From positions 310,001-374,000 of the forward strand of contig NZ_CP024847.1 in assembly GCF_002892535.1 (NCBI RefSeq): a DNA stretch of 64,000 nt. The letters run 5' to 3'. The stretch comes from Aquella oligotrophica (GTDB taxonomy: Bacteria > Pseudomonadota > Gammaproteobacteria > Burkholderiales > UBA11063). The notes beneath the pieces were generated by a model that was given only the letters and a program-made list of their open reading frames with translations, was not told the origin of the DNA and searched no databases. This document shows, in pieces, positions 7,358 through 17,923 of this stretch. Position numbers and translations under genes: made by a program. Positions within the stretch are counted from its first letter, which is position 1. Each line of letters opens with the position of its first letter.

Positions 7358-9388
7358 ATGAAACTGAATAAATTAATCTGCTCACTAATGATTATCGGGT
7401 CTACTTCATTAACTGCATGTATGCCAAGTAATGTGGGAGGGGCTAATAATGCTTCGGTTACATCTGAAAGTGCTCATACTGAAAGCAATGTTGCTTCGAA
7501 AAATGGTTTACCTACGGATGCTAGAGAAACTGTTGACTATGTTGCTAAAGGAATTGCCAGTGCAGCTCTTGATTTGCCTTTTGGTCCTTTAAAATTTATC
7601 TCAAATTTTGCAATTGATGGAATAATCACTGCGATTTTTGGTGAGCAAAAAGATCAAACGCTTGAGACGCTAGAGCAGATGAATAAAAAATTGGATAAAA
7701 TTTATACCAATCTTGAAACTGCAATCGGAATTTCTGAAACAACAGCGACTACACTGTCACAGTTTTATGCTAGTAATATGATGAATGATTGGGCAAACGG
7801 TTTATCAAAAATTGACAATCTAGCCAACGAGGTTACAAGTAAATATAGTAATCTTGCAACGCAACGGGTATTTGGGAACTCTATAACTTCTGGACAACTT
7901 GAAAAGCTCTATGCGTATGCACAACAACAAGGGAAAAGTAAAGATACCTTGCTCGCACTTGATGCCATGATTAATTATAGAACTAGCAAGGTGGGAACTT
8001 CTTCTGATTTATTCAATGCCTTTAGCACGAATTTTAAAAGTAGTGGTGGTAGTGGGGAAATAATGGTTAAGCTAAATAAGGGAAAACAAAATTATCTTAA
8101 TGCTCTTGTGAATATTGCAGCGCATCCTGATTTTATGGCTAAAATTCACGATTTTAACGGTCAAATTTTATTATACCAAAGCAAGATATTTGGCTCATAC
8201 CAGAAACTTTATAACATCCAGCTAGCTCAACTTGCTTATCGTTATGCTAGTGGTGCTAACATTCAGTTAAGTAATCTTGATTTACATGATGTCAAGGCAA
8301 CTGGGTTTGAGGGCTTTAAACAGGCAGTGCTAGTATTAAATGAAACCTATAACCGACTCTTTGCTCAGCTAACTAGCGAAATTAAAACTAATTTTTCACC
8401 AATAAATGATGCTGAACTATATAGTTTTGTTAATGTGGTTTTTAATTCTGAGCGTCCTTTACTAGATAAAAATACTTTTGTGCTTAATAATCAGGGAACT
8501 ATTCATCCGGGAAGCTGCATTATAAATAACCTTACATTTAATGAAGTAAATCGATCTTCTGGTAATAATGCCGGAGTAGCCACACTAGGTGCAAGATGCG
8601 TGGTTAAGTATGATTCGCAACGCCACGAAGCTACTTATATTAATACCTCAATTGATATCCCATATGTCATGTCAGGTGGAGTTATTAAACGTTATGCCGT
8701 CTCTGGAATTTATTTTGATCAACAATCGCAGCAGCTAAAAACCGCAGATCAAACCGGAAATACTGCCACTGACTTGAATTCTGATGATGTAAATAAATTA
8801 TGTGCTAGTGGAAATGATATTGGGCGCAATAGAAATGTTGTTGATTTGGCTGATAATAAGTACGTAAGCCGTGAAGGTGCTAGATTTTATCAGGAATTTG
8901 GAATTAAAGCTGATACCAATGTCTTTATATACCCAGTAAAAGATGCTACAGATAAAAAGGATACTGGTTTACCCTCTAAAGATTGGACGAGGGTTAGAGG
9001 TACTTATTCAGCTGAGATCAAGGCTGGGTTACATAAAGTTAACTGGGTTAAAAAACCTGATATGGATACTTATAATACCAGCTATCTAGGACTGGCAAAT
9101 GGGAAAGCTTTCTGTGTAAATATGATTGCCTATCATTATAATAATAATGATTCTGTTAAGACCGAATTTGGAATTCATGGAGTTGGGAATAATTCATTAA
9201 GAGTGGATAATAAGAATATTACCTTTAATAGTGGAAATTATCTTCAAATTAGTGGCTTAATATTTAAAGAAAATGAATTAAATGATAAGCCTTATGATTG
9301 GGGATTAAATGGAATTGGTTTGTGGAACATCACTAGCTCAACGCCAACTCCGGTATATACGACAGAAAATTATTCAAAAATACAATAA
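7358..9388 (+). CDS. Large lipoprotein with helical N-terminal domain
   Basis: The protein has 676 residues. A lipoprotein signal ends SLTAC with Cys21. Residues about 70-95 form a hydrophobic amphipathic stretch (PFGPLKFISNFAIDGIITAIFG), followed by heptad-like helices (TLETLEQMNKKLDKIYTNLETAIG) and a long helical region to about residue 360. The rest is beta-rich, with paired cysteines near 385 and 415. A hydrophobic hairpin between long helices followed by a beta domain is a layout seen in alpha-helical pore-forming toxins and Cry-type proteins, but I cannot match it to a family and the resemblance is only architectural. AAGGGAAAC precedes the ATG as RBS. The gene is a single unit with its own terminator. 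Confidence 0.85.
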   Translation: MKLNKLICSLMIIGSTSLTACMPSNVGGANNASVTSESAHTESNVASKNGLPTDARETVDYVAKGIASAALDLPFGPLKFISNFAIDGIITAIFGEQKDQTLETLEQMNKKLDKIYTNLETAIGISETTATTLSQFYASNMMNDWANGLSKIDNLANEVTSKYSNLATQRVFGNSITSGQLEKLYAYAQQQGKSKDTLLALDAMINYRTSKVGTSSDLFNAFSTNFKSSGGSGEIMVKLNKGKQNYLNALVNIAAHPDFMAKIHDFNGQILLYQSKIFGSYQKLYNIQLAQLAYRYASGANIQLSNLDLHDVKATGFEGFKQAVLVLNETYNRLFAQLTSEIKTNFSPINDAELYSFVNVVFNSERPLLDKNTFVLNNQGTIHPGSCIINNLTFNEVNRSSGNNAGVATLGARCVVKYDSQRHEATYINTSIDIPYVMSGGVIKRYAVSGIYFDQQSQQLKTADQTGNTATDLNSDDVNKLCASGNDIGRNRNVVDLADNKYVSREGARFYQEFGIKADTNVFIYPVKDATDKKDTGLPSKDWTRVRGTYSAEIKAGLHKVNWVKKPDMDTYNTSYLGLANGKAFCVNMIAYHYNNNDSVKTEFGIHGVGNNSLRVDNKNITFNSGNYLQISGLIFKENELNDKPYDWGLNGIGLWNITSSTPTPVYTTENYSKIQ

Positions 9389-9405
9389 TTAATAATAATT
9401 TTCGG

Positions 9406-9437
9406 AAAAAGCATCAGAATTTATCTGATGCTTTTTT
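9406..9437 (+). terminator. Intrinsic terminator
   Basis: AAAAAGCATCAGA pairs with TCTGATGCTTTTTT over a 5-nt loop. It lies 18 nt after the lipoprotein stop. The A-rich left arm would also provide a U tract for the opposite strand, where metH starts further on but runs away from it. Confidence 0.9.
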
Positions 9438-9488
9438 AATATACTCGTTGATATAAACGATGTTAATAGAAAGGAAAGACTGCTAGCG

Positions 9489-12400
9489 TTAATAACCAAG
9501 ATTTGGGGCTAACCATTTCTCAGCTTCTTCAATTGGCATTTGTTTACGAGTAGCATAATCTTCAACCTGATCACGTGAGATCTTACCAATTGCAAAATAT
9601 TTTGATTCCTGATGATTGAAGTAATAACCAGACACACTACTAGCCGGATACATGGCAAAATTTTCAGTAAGTTTTGCACCCGTGTGGGTTTCGGCATCAA
9701 GTAGCTGCCAAATTTTGGCTTTCTCAGTATGTTCTGGGCAAGCAGGATAACCGGGTGCGGGGCGAATACCACGATAACGCTCATAAATCAAATCTTCATT
9801 GGATAGATTTTCACCAATTCCGTAACCACAATATTCACGCATTTTTTTATGCAGGCATTCAGCTAATGCTTCAACTAGTCGATCGCCCAGCACTTTTGCC
9901 ATGATTGCATGATAATCATCATTAGCCTTTTCGTATTGATCAGCTAATTTTTCAACATCATGCATAGTTACGACAAACGCACCGAGATAGTCTTTATAGC
10001 CAGAATCAAAAGGGGCAATATAATCTGCCAGCGAATAATTTACTTCCTTATCGTTTTGCTGACGGAGGAAACATAATTTATCAGCTATGCTACTATCTGT
10101 ATTATAAAGGATTACATCCTGATCAATACTGTTTGCCTGCCACCAGCCGATTACTGCTTTTGGCTCAAATAGTCGATTAGTAATAATTGTTGAAAGCATT
10201 TTTTGCGCATCATCGTAGATTTTATGGCATTCAGTACCATATTTTTCATTATCCATGATTTTCGGATACGTGCCTTTAAAGCCCCAAGCCCAGAATAAAG
10301 GCGACCAATCGATATACTCAGCAATCTCTGCTAGCTCAATACTAACTGGATGTACGCCTAATTGTTTGGGAATTGCAATATCTGTTTGCGACCAATCACA
10401 ACGGTATTTTTTATTGCATGCTTCAGCAAATGAGGGTAATTCGGTCTTACGCTGCAAAGTATAATGATCATCCCGAAGTTTGGCATATTGCGCACGCACA
10501 TCGTTAATGTAGCTATCATAAGTTGCTGGATTAAGTAGTTTGCTACAGGCTTCGGCAACAAGGGAAGCATCATTGATGTGGACAATTGCACCGCTATAAT
10601 GCTGCATGATTTTCACAGCAGTGTGGAGTTTAGAAGTAGTTGCTCCGCCGATAAGTACCGGAATGGTAAAGCCATTTTCTTCAAATTGCTGGGCATTATA
10701 AATCATCTCATCCAGTGATGGGGTAATCAGTCCACTCATGCCGATAATTACCGCATTATGTTTACGCGCCGCATCCATGATTGCCTGACAGCTTACCATT
10801 ACGCCGAGATCAACCACTTCATAACCATTACAACGTAGTACGAGTGACACAATATTTTTACCAATATCATGAACATCACCCTTGACTGTTGCCATGATGA
10901 TAGTTTTTTTCTCCTGCACCCCGGCTTCACTAGCTTTGGCAATCTCTTCCATAAACGGCTCAAGATAGGCAACTGCTCGTTTCATCACTCGTGCGGATTT
11001 AACTACTTGTGGCAAAAACATCTTACCATCGCCAAAGAGTTGTCCAACAATTTTCATGCCATTCATTAGCGGCTGTTCAATTACATTCAGTGGAGTGCCA
11101 TATTTGGTGAGTGCTTCGGCAGTATCCTCGATAATATAAGTATCAATACCTTTTACTAAAGCATGACTAATCCGCTCCTCAAGTGGATCACTTCGCCATG
11201 CATCAATCTGTACCGTTTCGGTGGCTTGCCCTTTATACTTTTCTGCCAAGTCAAGCAAATCCTCAGTTGCGCTATCATCCAGATTTAGAATCACCCGCTC
11301 ACATGCTTCACGTAGTGGCGGATCAATTTCATCATAAATGGTTAGCATTCCGGCATTGACAATCCCCATATCCAGACCAGCTTTGATTGCATGATATAAA
11401 AATACCGCATGCATCGCTTCCCGAACTACATTATTACCACGAAACGAGAAAGACAGATTGGAAACACCTCCAGAAGTTAGCGCATGCGGACAGGTTTGTT
11501 TAATTTCGCGAACTGCCTCGATAAAGCTCACACCATAACTATTATGTTCCTCGATTCCGGTTGCAACGGTCAGGATATTTACATCAAAAATAATATCGGC
11601 TGGATTAAAGTCTAATTCTTTGATGAGTAAATTATAAGCTCTTTGACTAATTGCTACCTTATGCTCCTGACTAACTGCCTGTCCTTCTTCATCAAAAGCC
11701 ATAATAACAACAGCTGCACCATAGCTTTGGATAATCTTGGCTTGACGTAGAAACTCTGTTTCGCCCTCTTTTAGTGAAATTGAATTTACAATTGCTTTAC
11801 CTTGTACACATTGCAAGCCGGCTTCGATTACCTCAAATTTTGACGAGTCAATCATAATCGGTACCCGGCAAATTTCTGGCTCACAAGCTACTAGGTTGAG
11901 GAATTTGGTCATACATTCGATAGCATCCAGCATACCATCATCAAAGTTAATATCAATTGCATTAGCCCCATTTTGTACCTGCTGTTTGGCAATTTCCAAT
12001 GCCTCACTAAAATTGCCTTCACGCACTAGTCGGGCAAATTTTGGTGAACCAGCAACATTGGTTCGCTCACCCACCATATAGAATTGATGGATTTCGCTAT
12101 TATTGATTATCAATGGCTCTAAGCCAGACAATGTTGTATAACTCGCTGGGGTATTTAATTTATGTGCTTCACAGGCTTTGGTTCTGGCAACAATGGCGGC
12201 AATATGTTCTGGCGTTGTTCCACAGCAGCCACCTAGGATATTCAGTACGCCATGTTTAGCAATATCGTAAACATATTCGGATGTCATTTCTGGAGTTTCA
12301 TCATAACCTGTTGGTGCTAATGGGTTTGGTAAGCCTGCATTGGGGTAGCAGCTGACATAGCAATCACAGACTTTAGCTAAAGCGGCTACATATGGAGCCA

Positions 12401-13166
12401 TATCTTTAGCACCTAGTGCACAGTTTATTCCAACAGCAAGTGGCTTAGCATGAGCAACTGAATACCAAAAAGCTTCGATAGTTTGCCCGGATAAGGTTCT
12501 ACCTGATAGATCGGTAATGGTAACCGAAATTATCACCGGGTATTTACAGTCATTTTCTCTTTCTACTTGCTGGATAGCTGCCAGACAGGCTTTCATATTT
12601 AATGTATCAAAAGAAGTCTCAGGTAATAAAATATCTGCACCAGCATCGATTAATGCGCGAGTTTGCTGATAGTAAACTTCTTTTAATTGATTAAAGGTAT
12701 GGGTACGAAATTCGGGACGATTAACATCCGGTGAAATCGAGAGCGTCACATTAGTTGGACCAATTGCGCCAGCTACATAACATCTACGCGCTGGGTTTTC
12801 TGCCATTACCTCATCACAAGCTTCACGGGCTACTTTAACCGCAGCAGTATTGATTTCAGTTACCAGATTTTCAAGCCCATAATCCTTTTGTGAGATTCGA
12901 TTAGCCGAAAAAGTATTAGTTTCAATAATATCACTACCAGCTAATAGATAATTCTTATGAATTTCCTTAATTATTTCCGGGCGGGTTAGTACTAGTAGAT
13001 CATTATTGCCTTTTAGGTCATGCGAGTGATTTAAAAACTGTTCACCACGAAAGTCAGCTTCAGTCAACTTATAGCTTTGGATCATGGTACCCATTGCACC
13101 ATCAAGATAAACAATGCGTTGATTTAAGATTTGCTTTAATTCATTTATTATTGGTGATTGATGCAC
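9489..13166 (-). CDS. metH: Cobalamin-dependent methionine synthase
   Basis: The 1225-residue protein is full length for MetH (E. coli 1227). It methylates homocysteine using 5-methyltetrahydrofolate and B12. Domains in order: homocysteine-binding barrel (1 to about 340; zinc Cys in VGINCALGA and the GGCCGT pair), pterin-binding barrel (about 350-620, GERTNVAGS), B12 cap and B12 domain (about 640-890, with DVHDIGKN carrying the axial His), and the SAM-binding reactivation domain (about 900-1225, with [15 protein letters not shown]). All modules are intact. It starts 14 nt after cutA on the same strand, so the two are probably co-transcribed. No B12 riboswitch is evident before it. The organism must make or import cobalamin. 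Confidence 0.98.
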   Translation of the reverse strand: MHQSPIINELKQILNQRIVYLDGAMGTMIQSYKLTEADFRGEQFLNHSHDLKGNNDLLVLTRPEIIKEIHKNYLLAGSDIIETNTFSANRISQKDYGLENLVTEINTAAVKVAREACDEVMAENPARRCYVAGAIGPTNVTLSISPDVNRPEFRTHTFNQLKEVYYQQTRALIDAGADILLPETSFDTLNMKACLAAIQQVERENDCKYPVIISVTITDLSGRTLSGQTIEAFWYSVAHAKPLAVGINCALGAKDMAPYVAALAKVCDCYVSCYPNAGLPNPLAPTGYDETPEMTSEYVYDIAKHGVLNILGGCCGTTPEHIAAIVARTKACEAHKLNTPASYTTLSGLEPLIINNSEIHQFYMVGERTNVAGSPKFARLVREGNFSEALEIAKQQVQNGANAIDINFDDGMLDAIECMTKFLNLVACEPEICRVPIMIDSSKFEVIEAGLQCVQGKAIVNSISLKEGETEFLRQAKIIQSYGAAVVIMAFDEEGQAVSQEHKVAISQRAYNLLIKELDFNPADIIFDVNILTVATGIEEHNSYGVSFIEAVREIKQTCPHALTSGGVSNLSFSFRGNNVVREAMHAVFLYHAIKAGLDMGIVNAGMLTIYDEIDPPLREACERVILNLDDSATEDLLDLAEKYKGQATETVQIDAWRSDPLEERISHALVKGIDTYIIEDTAEALTKYGTPLNVIEQPLMNGMKIVGQLFGDGKMFLPQVVKSARVMKRAVAYLEPFMEEIAKASEAGVQEKKTIIMATVKGDVHDIGKNIVSLVLRCNGYEVVDLGVMVSCQAIMDAARKHNAVIIGMSGLITPSLDEMIYNAQQFEENGFTIPVLIGGATTSKLHTAVKIMQHYSGAIVHINDASLVAEACSKLLNPATYDSYINDVRAQYAKLRDDHYTLQRKTELPSFAEACNKKYRCDWSQTDIAIPKQLGVHPVSIELAEIAEYIDWSPLFWAWGFKGTYPKIMDNEKYGTECHKIYDDAQKMLSTIITNRLFEPKAVIGWWQANSIDQDVILYNTDSSIADKLCFLRQQNDKEVNYSLADYIAPFDSGYKDYLGAFVVTMHDVEKLADQYEKANDDYHAIMAKVLGDRLVEALAECLHKKMREYCGYGIGENLSNEDLIYERYRGIRPAPGYPACPEHTEKAKIWQLLDAETHTGAKLTENFAMYPASSVSGYYFNHQESKYFAIGKISRDQVEDYATRKQMPIEEAEKWLAPNLGY

Positions 13167-13180
13167 TGATTAATCCTTAT

Positions 13181-13507
13181 TTATTGTAACTTTGTGGTTG
13201 ATTGATTTATCCAGCCTAAATACTCCGGTAATCCTGCTGCAATATCCAGAGTAATAATTTCTGGGACATCATATGGGTGATTTTCTTTTATTGCTTTTTC
13301 GAGTTCTGGATAACAATCTTTAGTGGTTTTAATTAGCATGCTAACTTCAGTTGTTTCTTCAAGTTTATTATCCCAAAGATATAGTGATTCAACTTGCGGC
13401 AGAATGTTGACACAGGCGCAGAGCTTTTCTACTAGTAAAAGTTTGGCTAGCTTATGCGCTGTTTCTTTATTTGGGGTATTACACAGTACTAGTAAAAAAC
13501 CATTCAT
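13181..13507 (-). CDS. cutA: CutA1 divalent-cation tolerance protein
   Basis: The protein has 108 residues, normal for CutA1, a trimeric ferredoxin-like protein linked to copper tolerance in E. coli and of uncertain role elsewhere. Visible family features are LLVLCNTPNKETAHKLAKLLL, the conserved KLCACVNILPQVESLYLWDNKLEE segment, and LIKTTKDCYPELEKAIKENHPYDVPEIITL, with the HPYDVPE motif. In E. coli it sits beside a DsbD gene; here it precedes metH by 14 nt. The start chosen is the ATG at 13507 just past the cyclophilin terminator, which makes cutA the likely first gene of the cutA-metH transcript. Confidence 0.95.
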   Translation of the reverse strand: MNGFLLVLCNTPNKETAHKLAKLLLVEKLCACVNILPQVESLYLWDNKLEETTEVSMLIKTTKDCYPELEKAIKENHPYDVPEIITLDIAAGLPEYLGWINQSTTKLQ

Positions 13508-13521
13508 ATCTAAATTTAATC

Positions 13522-13548
13522 AAAAAAAGCTGGGTGATAACCCAACTT
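13522..13548 (-). terminator. Intrinsic terminator of the cyclophilin gene
   Basis: On the minus strand, AGTTGGGT pairs with ACCCAGCT (one mismatch) over a short loop and is followed by seven Ts. It begins directly at the stop codon of the cyclophilin gene. Confidence 0.8.
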
Positions 13549-14130
13549 TTATTTACATGCACTTAATGTGGCATTGGTAATCGTAACTGGGCTATTTGGT
13601 ACATCCTGATACATTCCTTTTGAGCCAGTTTTAACCGAAGCAATTTTATCAACTACATCCTGACCTTTAGTAACTTTACCAAAAACTGCATAGCCTGGGT
13701 TACTTGGAGTGTAATTTAGAAAATCATTATCTTTAACATTGATAAAAAATTGTGCAGTTGCTGAATCTGGATCATTAGTACGTGCCATAGCAATGGTATA
13801 TTTATCATTTTTAAGACCATTATTAGCTTCATTCTTGATTGGCGCTCTGGTTGCAGCCTGATTCATATCTTTATCAAAACCACCACCTTGAATCATGAAA
13901 TTAGGAATTACACGATGGAAAATCTTATTTTTATAGAACCCAGATTCTACATATTGATCGAAATTAGCCACAGATAGAGGAGCTTTAGCCTGATCTAATT
14001 GTAGCTCTATTTTCCCATAATTAGTAGTAAGGCAAGCTTGAACTGGTTTACTTGCAGGAGCTGCATAGCTATTTGCACTTAGTATCGCTGAAGTAGCAAT
14101 CAGCATTGTAAGATATTTATTCATATGCAT
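13549..14130 (-). CDS. Periplasmic cyclophilin-type peptidyl-prolyl isomerase
   Basis: The protein has 193 residues. A signal peptide ends at about residue 23 (ILSANSYA-A), so it is exported, like E. coli PpiA, which has a similar length. The cyclophilin signature segments are all present: [15 protein letters not shown] with the catalytic Arg, [28 protein letters not shown] with the Gln/Phe of the proline pocket, and GYAVFGKV. Two cysteines, one near the mature N-terminus and one at the C-terminus (LSACK), could pair. It catalyses cis-trans isomerisation of prolyl bonds in periplasmic proteins. It is transcribed on its own, with the terminator at its stop codon. Confidence 0.93.
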   Translation of the reverse strand: MHMNKYLTMLIATSAILSANSYAAPASKPVQACLTTNYGKIELQLDQAKAPLSVANFDQYVESGFYKNKIFHRVIPNFMIQGGGFDKDMNQAATRAPIKNEANNGLKNDKYTIAMARTNDPDSATAQFFINVKDNDFLNYTPSNPGYAVFGKVTKGQDVVDKIASVKTGSKGMYQDVPNSPVTITNATLSACK

Positions 14131-14210
14131 TTCTTTCTTAATAAATGAGTTTGGATATTTAAGACAATTTAATTTTAACTACAGATTATAACAAGTTTGA
14201 ATTATTTATT

Positions 14211-14247
14211 TTCAATAAAAAATACCGGACTAATTAATCCGGTATTT
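14211..14247 (-). terminator. Intrinsic terminator of the LPMO gene
   Basis: AAATACCGGA at 14220-14229 pairs with TCCGGTATTT at 14238-14247 over an 8-nt loop. On the minus strand it is followed by a T-rich tract. It lies about 22 nt after the stop. Confidence 0.85.
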
Positions 14248-14268
14248 AAGAGTTGAGCTAAATATTTC

Positions 14269-16050
14269 TTAGCGTTTTGTCCATGCTGATTGCCATGCTG
14301 AACCAGTTCCTGGTGCATATGCCCAACTAGCACCATTACACCATGCAGTATAAGGCCATGGTTTACATTCATAAATGTTACCATCAGCTCCTTGAACAAT
14401 ACTGCCAGCAGCATAGGAGCCTGTTCCACTCGGATATACTGGGTAGTTACCTGGGGCTGGTGTAGGGCTTGGTGTAGGCGTTGGAGTTGGCGCCGGAGTC
14501 GGACTAGGTGTTGGGGTAGGAGTGGGCGTTGGGGTAGTCCCAGAGCAATTACTAACTACACCCCAAACTTTACCAGAACCGTCAACCCCATTATTTTCGG
14601 CAGGATTGTTTCCACTAGTCCACCATCTGGCTTTATAAATTACGCCGTCATAAGAAACCTGATTACCGGCTGTATATACACTGGTACTACTCCATGTTGA
14701 TACTGTGCTACATTCACTACTTGCCGGGGTATTTCTGACTACATATGACCATTCATCTGTGCTATCCGATGATTTATAGACATATACCTGATTCTGACCA
14801 CCACTATTAAAGACAACTGTACCATTACTTAATATACCAGCTTTCACCTGGACACTATTTTTGAAAGTGTAATTATTGATTGCAGTAGCTAGGTTTTGTT
14901 CAGCATTGGCTACGCTAGTAACACTAATATTACTAATCGTATCTGTTTCTACACCATTCTTGTTAAGTGCAAAACTTAATTTGTCACCAGCCTTAACTGT
15001 TTGTAACCAGTCTGTCAATTTATAGCCAACTGCTGACCATGAGACTGTTACCGGATTTGGATCATTTTGTTTAGTTAAAGTATAGCCATAAACCGCATTT
15101 GATTCCGCGACACCCTTATTGATGTAAACATAATCTTTGCTTTGATTTGCTTCATCATAAGTAACTGCGCCAGTAGTTGTGTTTAGTACACCAATGGCAG
15201 CCAAGGCGTTTAAGCTAGTATCATTATTAACTTTTGCAGCAAGGATGCTATCCCATTTTGAAAGGTTATTCGCAGTTATTGATAGGGAGTAGCTTGCAAT
15301 TACGCTATTATTTTTAGTTAGCTTGAACGTTACTAGCTCATTTGCCTTAGGCTGACTGATTGAAGAAATCCATGACTTGCTATCAATTGCATTCCAGCTA
15401 GGTGTAACTACTACTCCACCTCCATCAAATTCGACATCTGCACATGAAACAAAGTTTTCCCCGACCGGATCAACACGTTGCCAGATACTGACAATTACCT
15501 GTTTGCCTTGTAATTGTTGATTGGCAAGCTGTAATTTACAATTGTAATTATCCGTTCCCTTACTGGTTCCAGCCGCATCACAACCTGATAGATAATGTAG
15601 GTCTTGCCAGCTTGGTGTTGGGTTATACTCGCCAGCTTTATAATTGGTAATAAAAGTAAAGTGATTACTTGGCGTGTGCGCTGCCGTTTTCGTCCACGCA
15701 AAATTTACTGTTTGTCCATTACTTACTTTAGTTATTTTATTAGCAGGAAGTGGCTCAAGGAGTCTTGACCATGCTGCGTGTCCATTTGAGCATAGATTAC
15801 CGTTTTGTATCGCATGATTTTTCTTGAAGAAGCCTAGTGGTCCGCCACTAAACCCAGTTATTTGCGCATAAGTAGAACTACCGCCAGCTATGAGGTTACT
15901 AGCAACTGATTGTGGTTCATATCCAACAGCTCCACGATCAGTTTGGTATAGATAATCTACTCGGGTTAAGGGTAATGTTTGCCAGCCATGCGCAAAAACT
16001 TGCGTGCTTATTGCTGATGATACACATACCGCTATGATTCTTTTTTTCAT
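14269..16050 (-). CDS. Secreted chitin-active lytic polysaccharide monooxygenase (AA10)
   Basis: The protein has 593 residues. A signal peptide ends VFA, so the mature protein begins HGW; that N-terminal His and the second His in CSNGHAAWSRLL form the copper histidine brace of AA10 enzymes, which cut crystalline chitin (or cellulose) oxidatively. AA10 covers about residues 21-215. Two related domains of about 110 residues follow (VTPSWNAIDSKSW..., VTVSWSAVGYKLTDW...), like the middle modules of GbpA-type proteins. Then comes one chitin-binding CBM5/12-type module (YTAGNQVSYDGVIYKARWW), a Pro/Thr linker, and a second Trp/Tyr-rich one at the end (YAAGSIVQGADGNIYECK). This suggests growth on, or attachment to, chitin. 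No chitinase lies in the window. Confidence 0.92.
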   Translation of the reverse strand: MKKRIIAVCVSSAISTQVFAHGWQTLPLTRVDYLYQTDRGAVGYEPQSVASNLIAGGSSTYAQITGFSGGPLGFFKKNHAIQNGNLCSNGHAAWSRLLEPLPANKITKVSNGQTVNFAWTKTAAHTPSNHFTFITNYKAGEYNPTPSWQDLHYLSGCDAAGTSKGTDNYNCKLQLANQQLQGKQVIVSIWQRVDPVGENFVSCADVEFDGGGVVVTPSWNAIDSKSWISSISQPKANELVTFKLTKNNSVIASYSLSITANNLSKWDSILAAKVNNDTSLNALAAIGVLNTTTGAVTYDEANQSKDYVYINKGVAESNAVYGYTLTKQNDPNPVTVSWSAVGYKLTDWLQTVKAGDKLSFALNKNGVETDTISNISVTSVANAEQNLATAINNYTFKNSVQVKAGILSNGTVVFNSGGQNQVYVYKSSDSTDEWSYVVRNTPASSECSTVSTWSSTSVYTAGNQVSYDGVIYKARWWTSGNNPAENNGVDGSGKVWGVVSNCSGTTPTPTPTPTPSPTPAPTPTPTPSPTPAPGNYPVYPSGTGSYAAGSIVQGADGNIYECKPWPYTAWCNGASWAYAPGTGSAWQSAWTKR

Positions 16051-16284
16051 TATTCACTCCCTCGTTATTTTATATTTTAGTTGTTTATTTTAGTGTTTTA
16101 GTTTTTATCCACAGTATTTTGCTATATTGGTAGTGGAATCGTCAATTAATAAAAACGTATAACATTTATACAAAAAACGTGAGTTTTTTGGTCATGCATA
16201 GTAGATGAATTATTTCCAGGGAAATTAGCGATGGTAGTATAATAAACTGCTTGAATAAAACAATATATTTTTGGAGCAATTTAA

Positions 16285-17001
16285 ATGCCAATACCTACCC
16301 CACACATTGAGTTATCTGATATTAGTCAAATTGCCAAAACAGTTATCATGCCGGGTGATCCGCTAAGAGCCAAATTGATTGCTGATAGTTATCTAAGTAA
16401 TGTTATACAGATTAATAGTGTACGTAATATGCTCGGTTATACTGGAGAGTACAAAGGACATAAAGTTTCAGTAATGGGTAGTGGTATGGGCATGCCTAGC
16501 ATGGGGATTTATTCTTATGAGTTATATTCCTTTTATGGGGTTGAAAACATAATACGAGTTGGTTCAGCTGGTTCATATAGTGCCGATCTTGGATTATATG
16601 AGGTGGTTTTGGCTAAAGACGCTTGGAGTGAATCAAGCTACGCTAAAGTACAAGGTGGGTATGATAAACCATTTATTGAGCCATCAGATGCACTGAATGC
16701 ACGAATTTTAGCTGCTGCATCTAGTATTAATACTCCTGTAAGAGAGCTTCGCATTCACAGTTCAGATGTATTTTATCGTGAGCGTTTTGAAGATTATATT
16801 GACATTAACCGGGAATATGGTTGCGCTTGCGTAGAGATGGAAGCATTTGCTTTATTTGCTAATGCTAAGGCATTGAATAAACATGCCGCGTGTTTATTAA
16901 CTATTTCAGATTCTTTGGTAACACATGAAGCTACTACTAGTGAGGAGCGGCAAAATTCTTTTACCAAAATGCTACAAATTGCACTTGAGGCATCTATCTG
17001 A
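16285..17001 (+). CDS. deoD: Purine nucleoside phosphorylase, DeoD type
   Basis: The protein has 238 residues, the usual length of hexameric bacterial PNP. It begins with PTPHIELSD and continues MPGDPLRAK, the phosphate-binding GDPxRA motif. MGSGMGMPS, RVGSAGSY, VEMEAFALFA (ribose-binding Met-Glu) and SDSLVTHE with the Asp that binds the purine N7 follow. It cleaves purine (deoxy)nucleosides with phosphate to free base and (deoxy)ribose 1-phosphate in the salvage pathway. In the conserved SCG found in E. coli, Cys is replaced by Ala here (GSAGSY). The gene stands alone, 150 nt before adc. A TATAAT at 16238-16243 is a plausible -10, though no good -35 accompanies it. Confidence 0.95.
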   Translation: MPIPTPHIELSDISQIAKTVIMPGDPLRAKLIADSYLSNVIQINSVRNMLGYTGEYKGHKVSVMGSGMGMPSMGIYSYELYSFYGVENIIRVGSAGSYSADLGLYEVVLAKDAWSESSYAKVQGGYDKPFIEPSDALNARILAAASSINTPVRELRIHSSDVFYRERFEDYIDINREYGCACVEMEAFALFANAKALNKHAACLLTISDSLVTHEATTSEERQNSFTKMLQIALEASI

Positions 17002-17152
17002 AAATTGTCAATAGAAATTATGCGTTTATAACGAATATCACAATCATGGGTAGCTTTTGTTGCAACGGCTTTTTATATAGGAATGAAGATTGTGAAATAT
17101 GTTAAAATGCTTTTAGATTATCTGTATTACATTACGTACTAAAGGAAATTAG

Positions 17153-17899
17153 ATGAAAATTGCTGATATTAAAAAAAATGCTTTTGCTATGCCACTTACT
17201 TCACCAAGTGCATTGCAGATTGATTACTCTTTTGGGAATCGCGAATATCTGATTATTGCTTATGAGACAGACCTTGATGCACTTCAAGCAGTTGTTCCTG
17301 AGCCATTAAAGGTAACGAGTAATATAGTCAAATTTGAATTTATGAAAATGCCAGATGCTCATGGGTTTGGTAGTTTTACCGAAGCTGGGCAAGTTATTGA
17401 GGTAGAGTTTGATGGTAAGCCTGGTACTTATTCTCACATGATGTTTTTAGATGATTTAGCACCAATTGCAGCAGGTCGTGAGATCTGGGGTTTTCCAAAG
17501 AAATATGCTAGTCCAAAGTTGGAAATTGATGTGGATACTCTGCTTGGAACTTTGCACTATAACAGTGTTACTGTTGCTGTTGGGACAATGGGGTTCAAAT
17601 ACCAGCCGCTTGATATTGCTAAAATGCATAAAAATCTGACCGAAATACCAAATTATCTGATAAAAATAATTCCACATGCAAATGGTAAGGAAGCAAGCTT
17701 GTGTCAACTGGTTCGTTATTTCCTAAAAGATGTAACGGTGCATGGTGCTTGGACTGGACCTGCTGCACTACAGCTATTTGAACATGCTTTAGCACCTGTT
17801 GCGAAGTTGCCAGTGCGAAAAGTTATTAGTGGAACACATTTAATTGCTGATTTAACTTTAGGGTTTGGTGAAGTAGTTTATGATTATTTAAAGGATTAA
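17153..17899 (+). CDS. adc: Acetoacetate decarboxylase
   Basis: The protein has 248 residues, equal to the Clostridium enzyme. The active-site segment GREIWGFPKKYASPKL at about residues 105-120 contains the adjacent lysines, of which the first forms the Schiff base; EFEFMKMPDAHGFGSFTEAGQ-like sequence before it is also typical. The enzyme decarboxylates acetoacetate to acetone and CO2. In a PHA-making bacterium, acetoacetate arises from ketone-body and hydroxybutyrate turnover, so a link with the PHA genes at 34.7-36 kb is metabolically sensible but not shown by position. AAAGGAAATTAG precedes the ATG. It is monocistronic; an odd stem-loop at 17924-17957 follows. Confidence 0.95.
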   Translation: MKIADIKKNAFAMPLTSPSALQIDYSFGNREYLIIAYETDLDALQAVVPEPLKVTSNIVKFEFMKMPDAHGFGSFTEAGQVIEVEFDGKPGTYSHMMFLDDLAPIAAGREIWGFPKKYASPKLEIDVDTLLGTLHYNSVTVAVGTMGFKYQPLDIAKMHKNLTEIPNYLIKIIPHANGKEASLCQLVRYFLKDVTVHGAWTGPAALQLFEHALAPVAKLPVRKVISGTHLIADLTLGFGEVVYDYLKD

Positions 17900-17923
17900 T
17901 TGACATAATCTTGCCTTTATTCG

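Noticed and set aside
9509-11069. Several 60-90 residue frames within metH
   Set aside because: They lie in other frames of an intact conserved gene and have no RBS or signal of their own.
13167-13600. B12 riboswitch upstream of metH
   Set aside because: cutA is 14 nt upstream and no B12-box-like sequence was seen; control would have to lie before cutA, where a terminator and short gap leave no space.
14392-14700. Arg/Trp/Ser-rich plus-strand frame
   Set aside because: It is antisense to the LPMO linker and chitin-binding modules; composition is a result of the PTP repeats.
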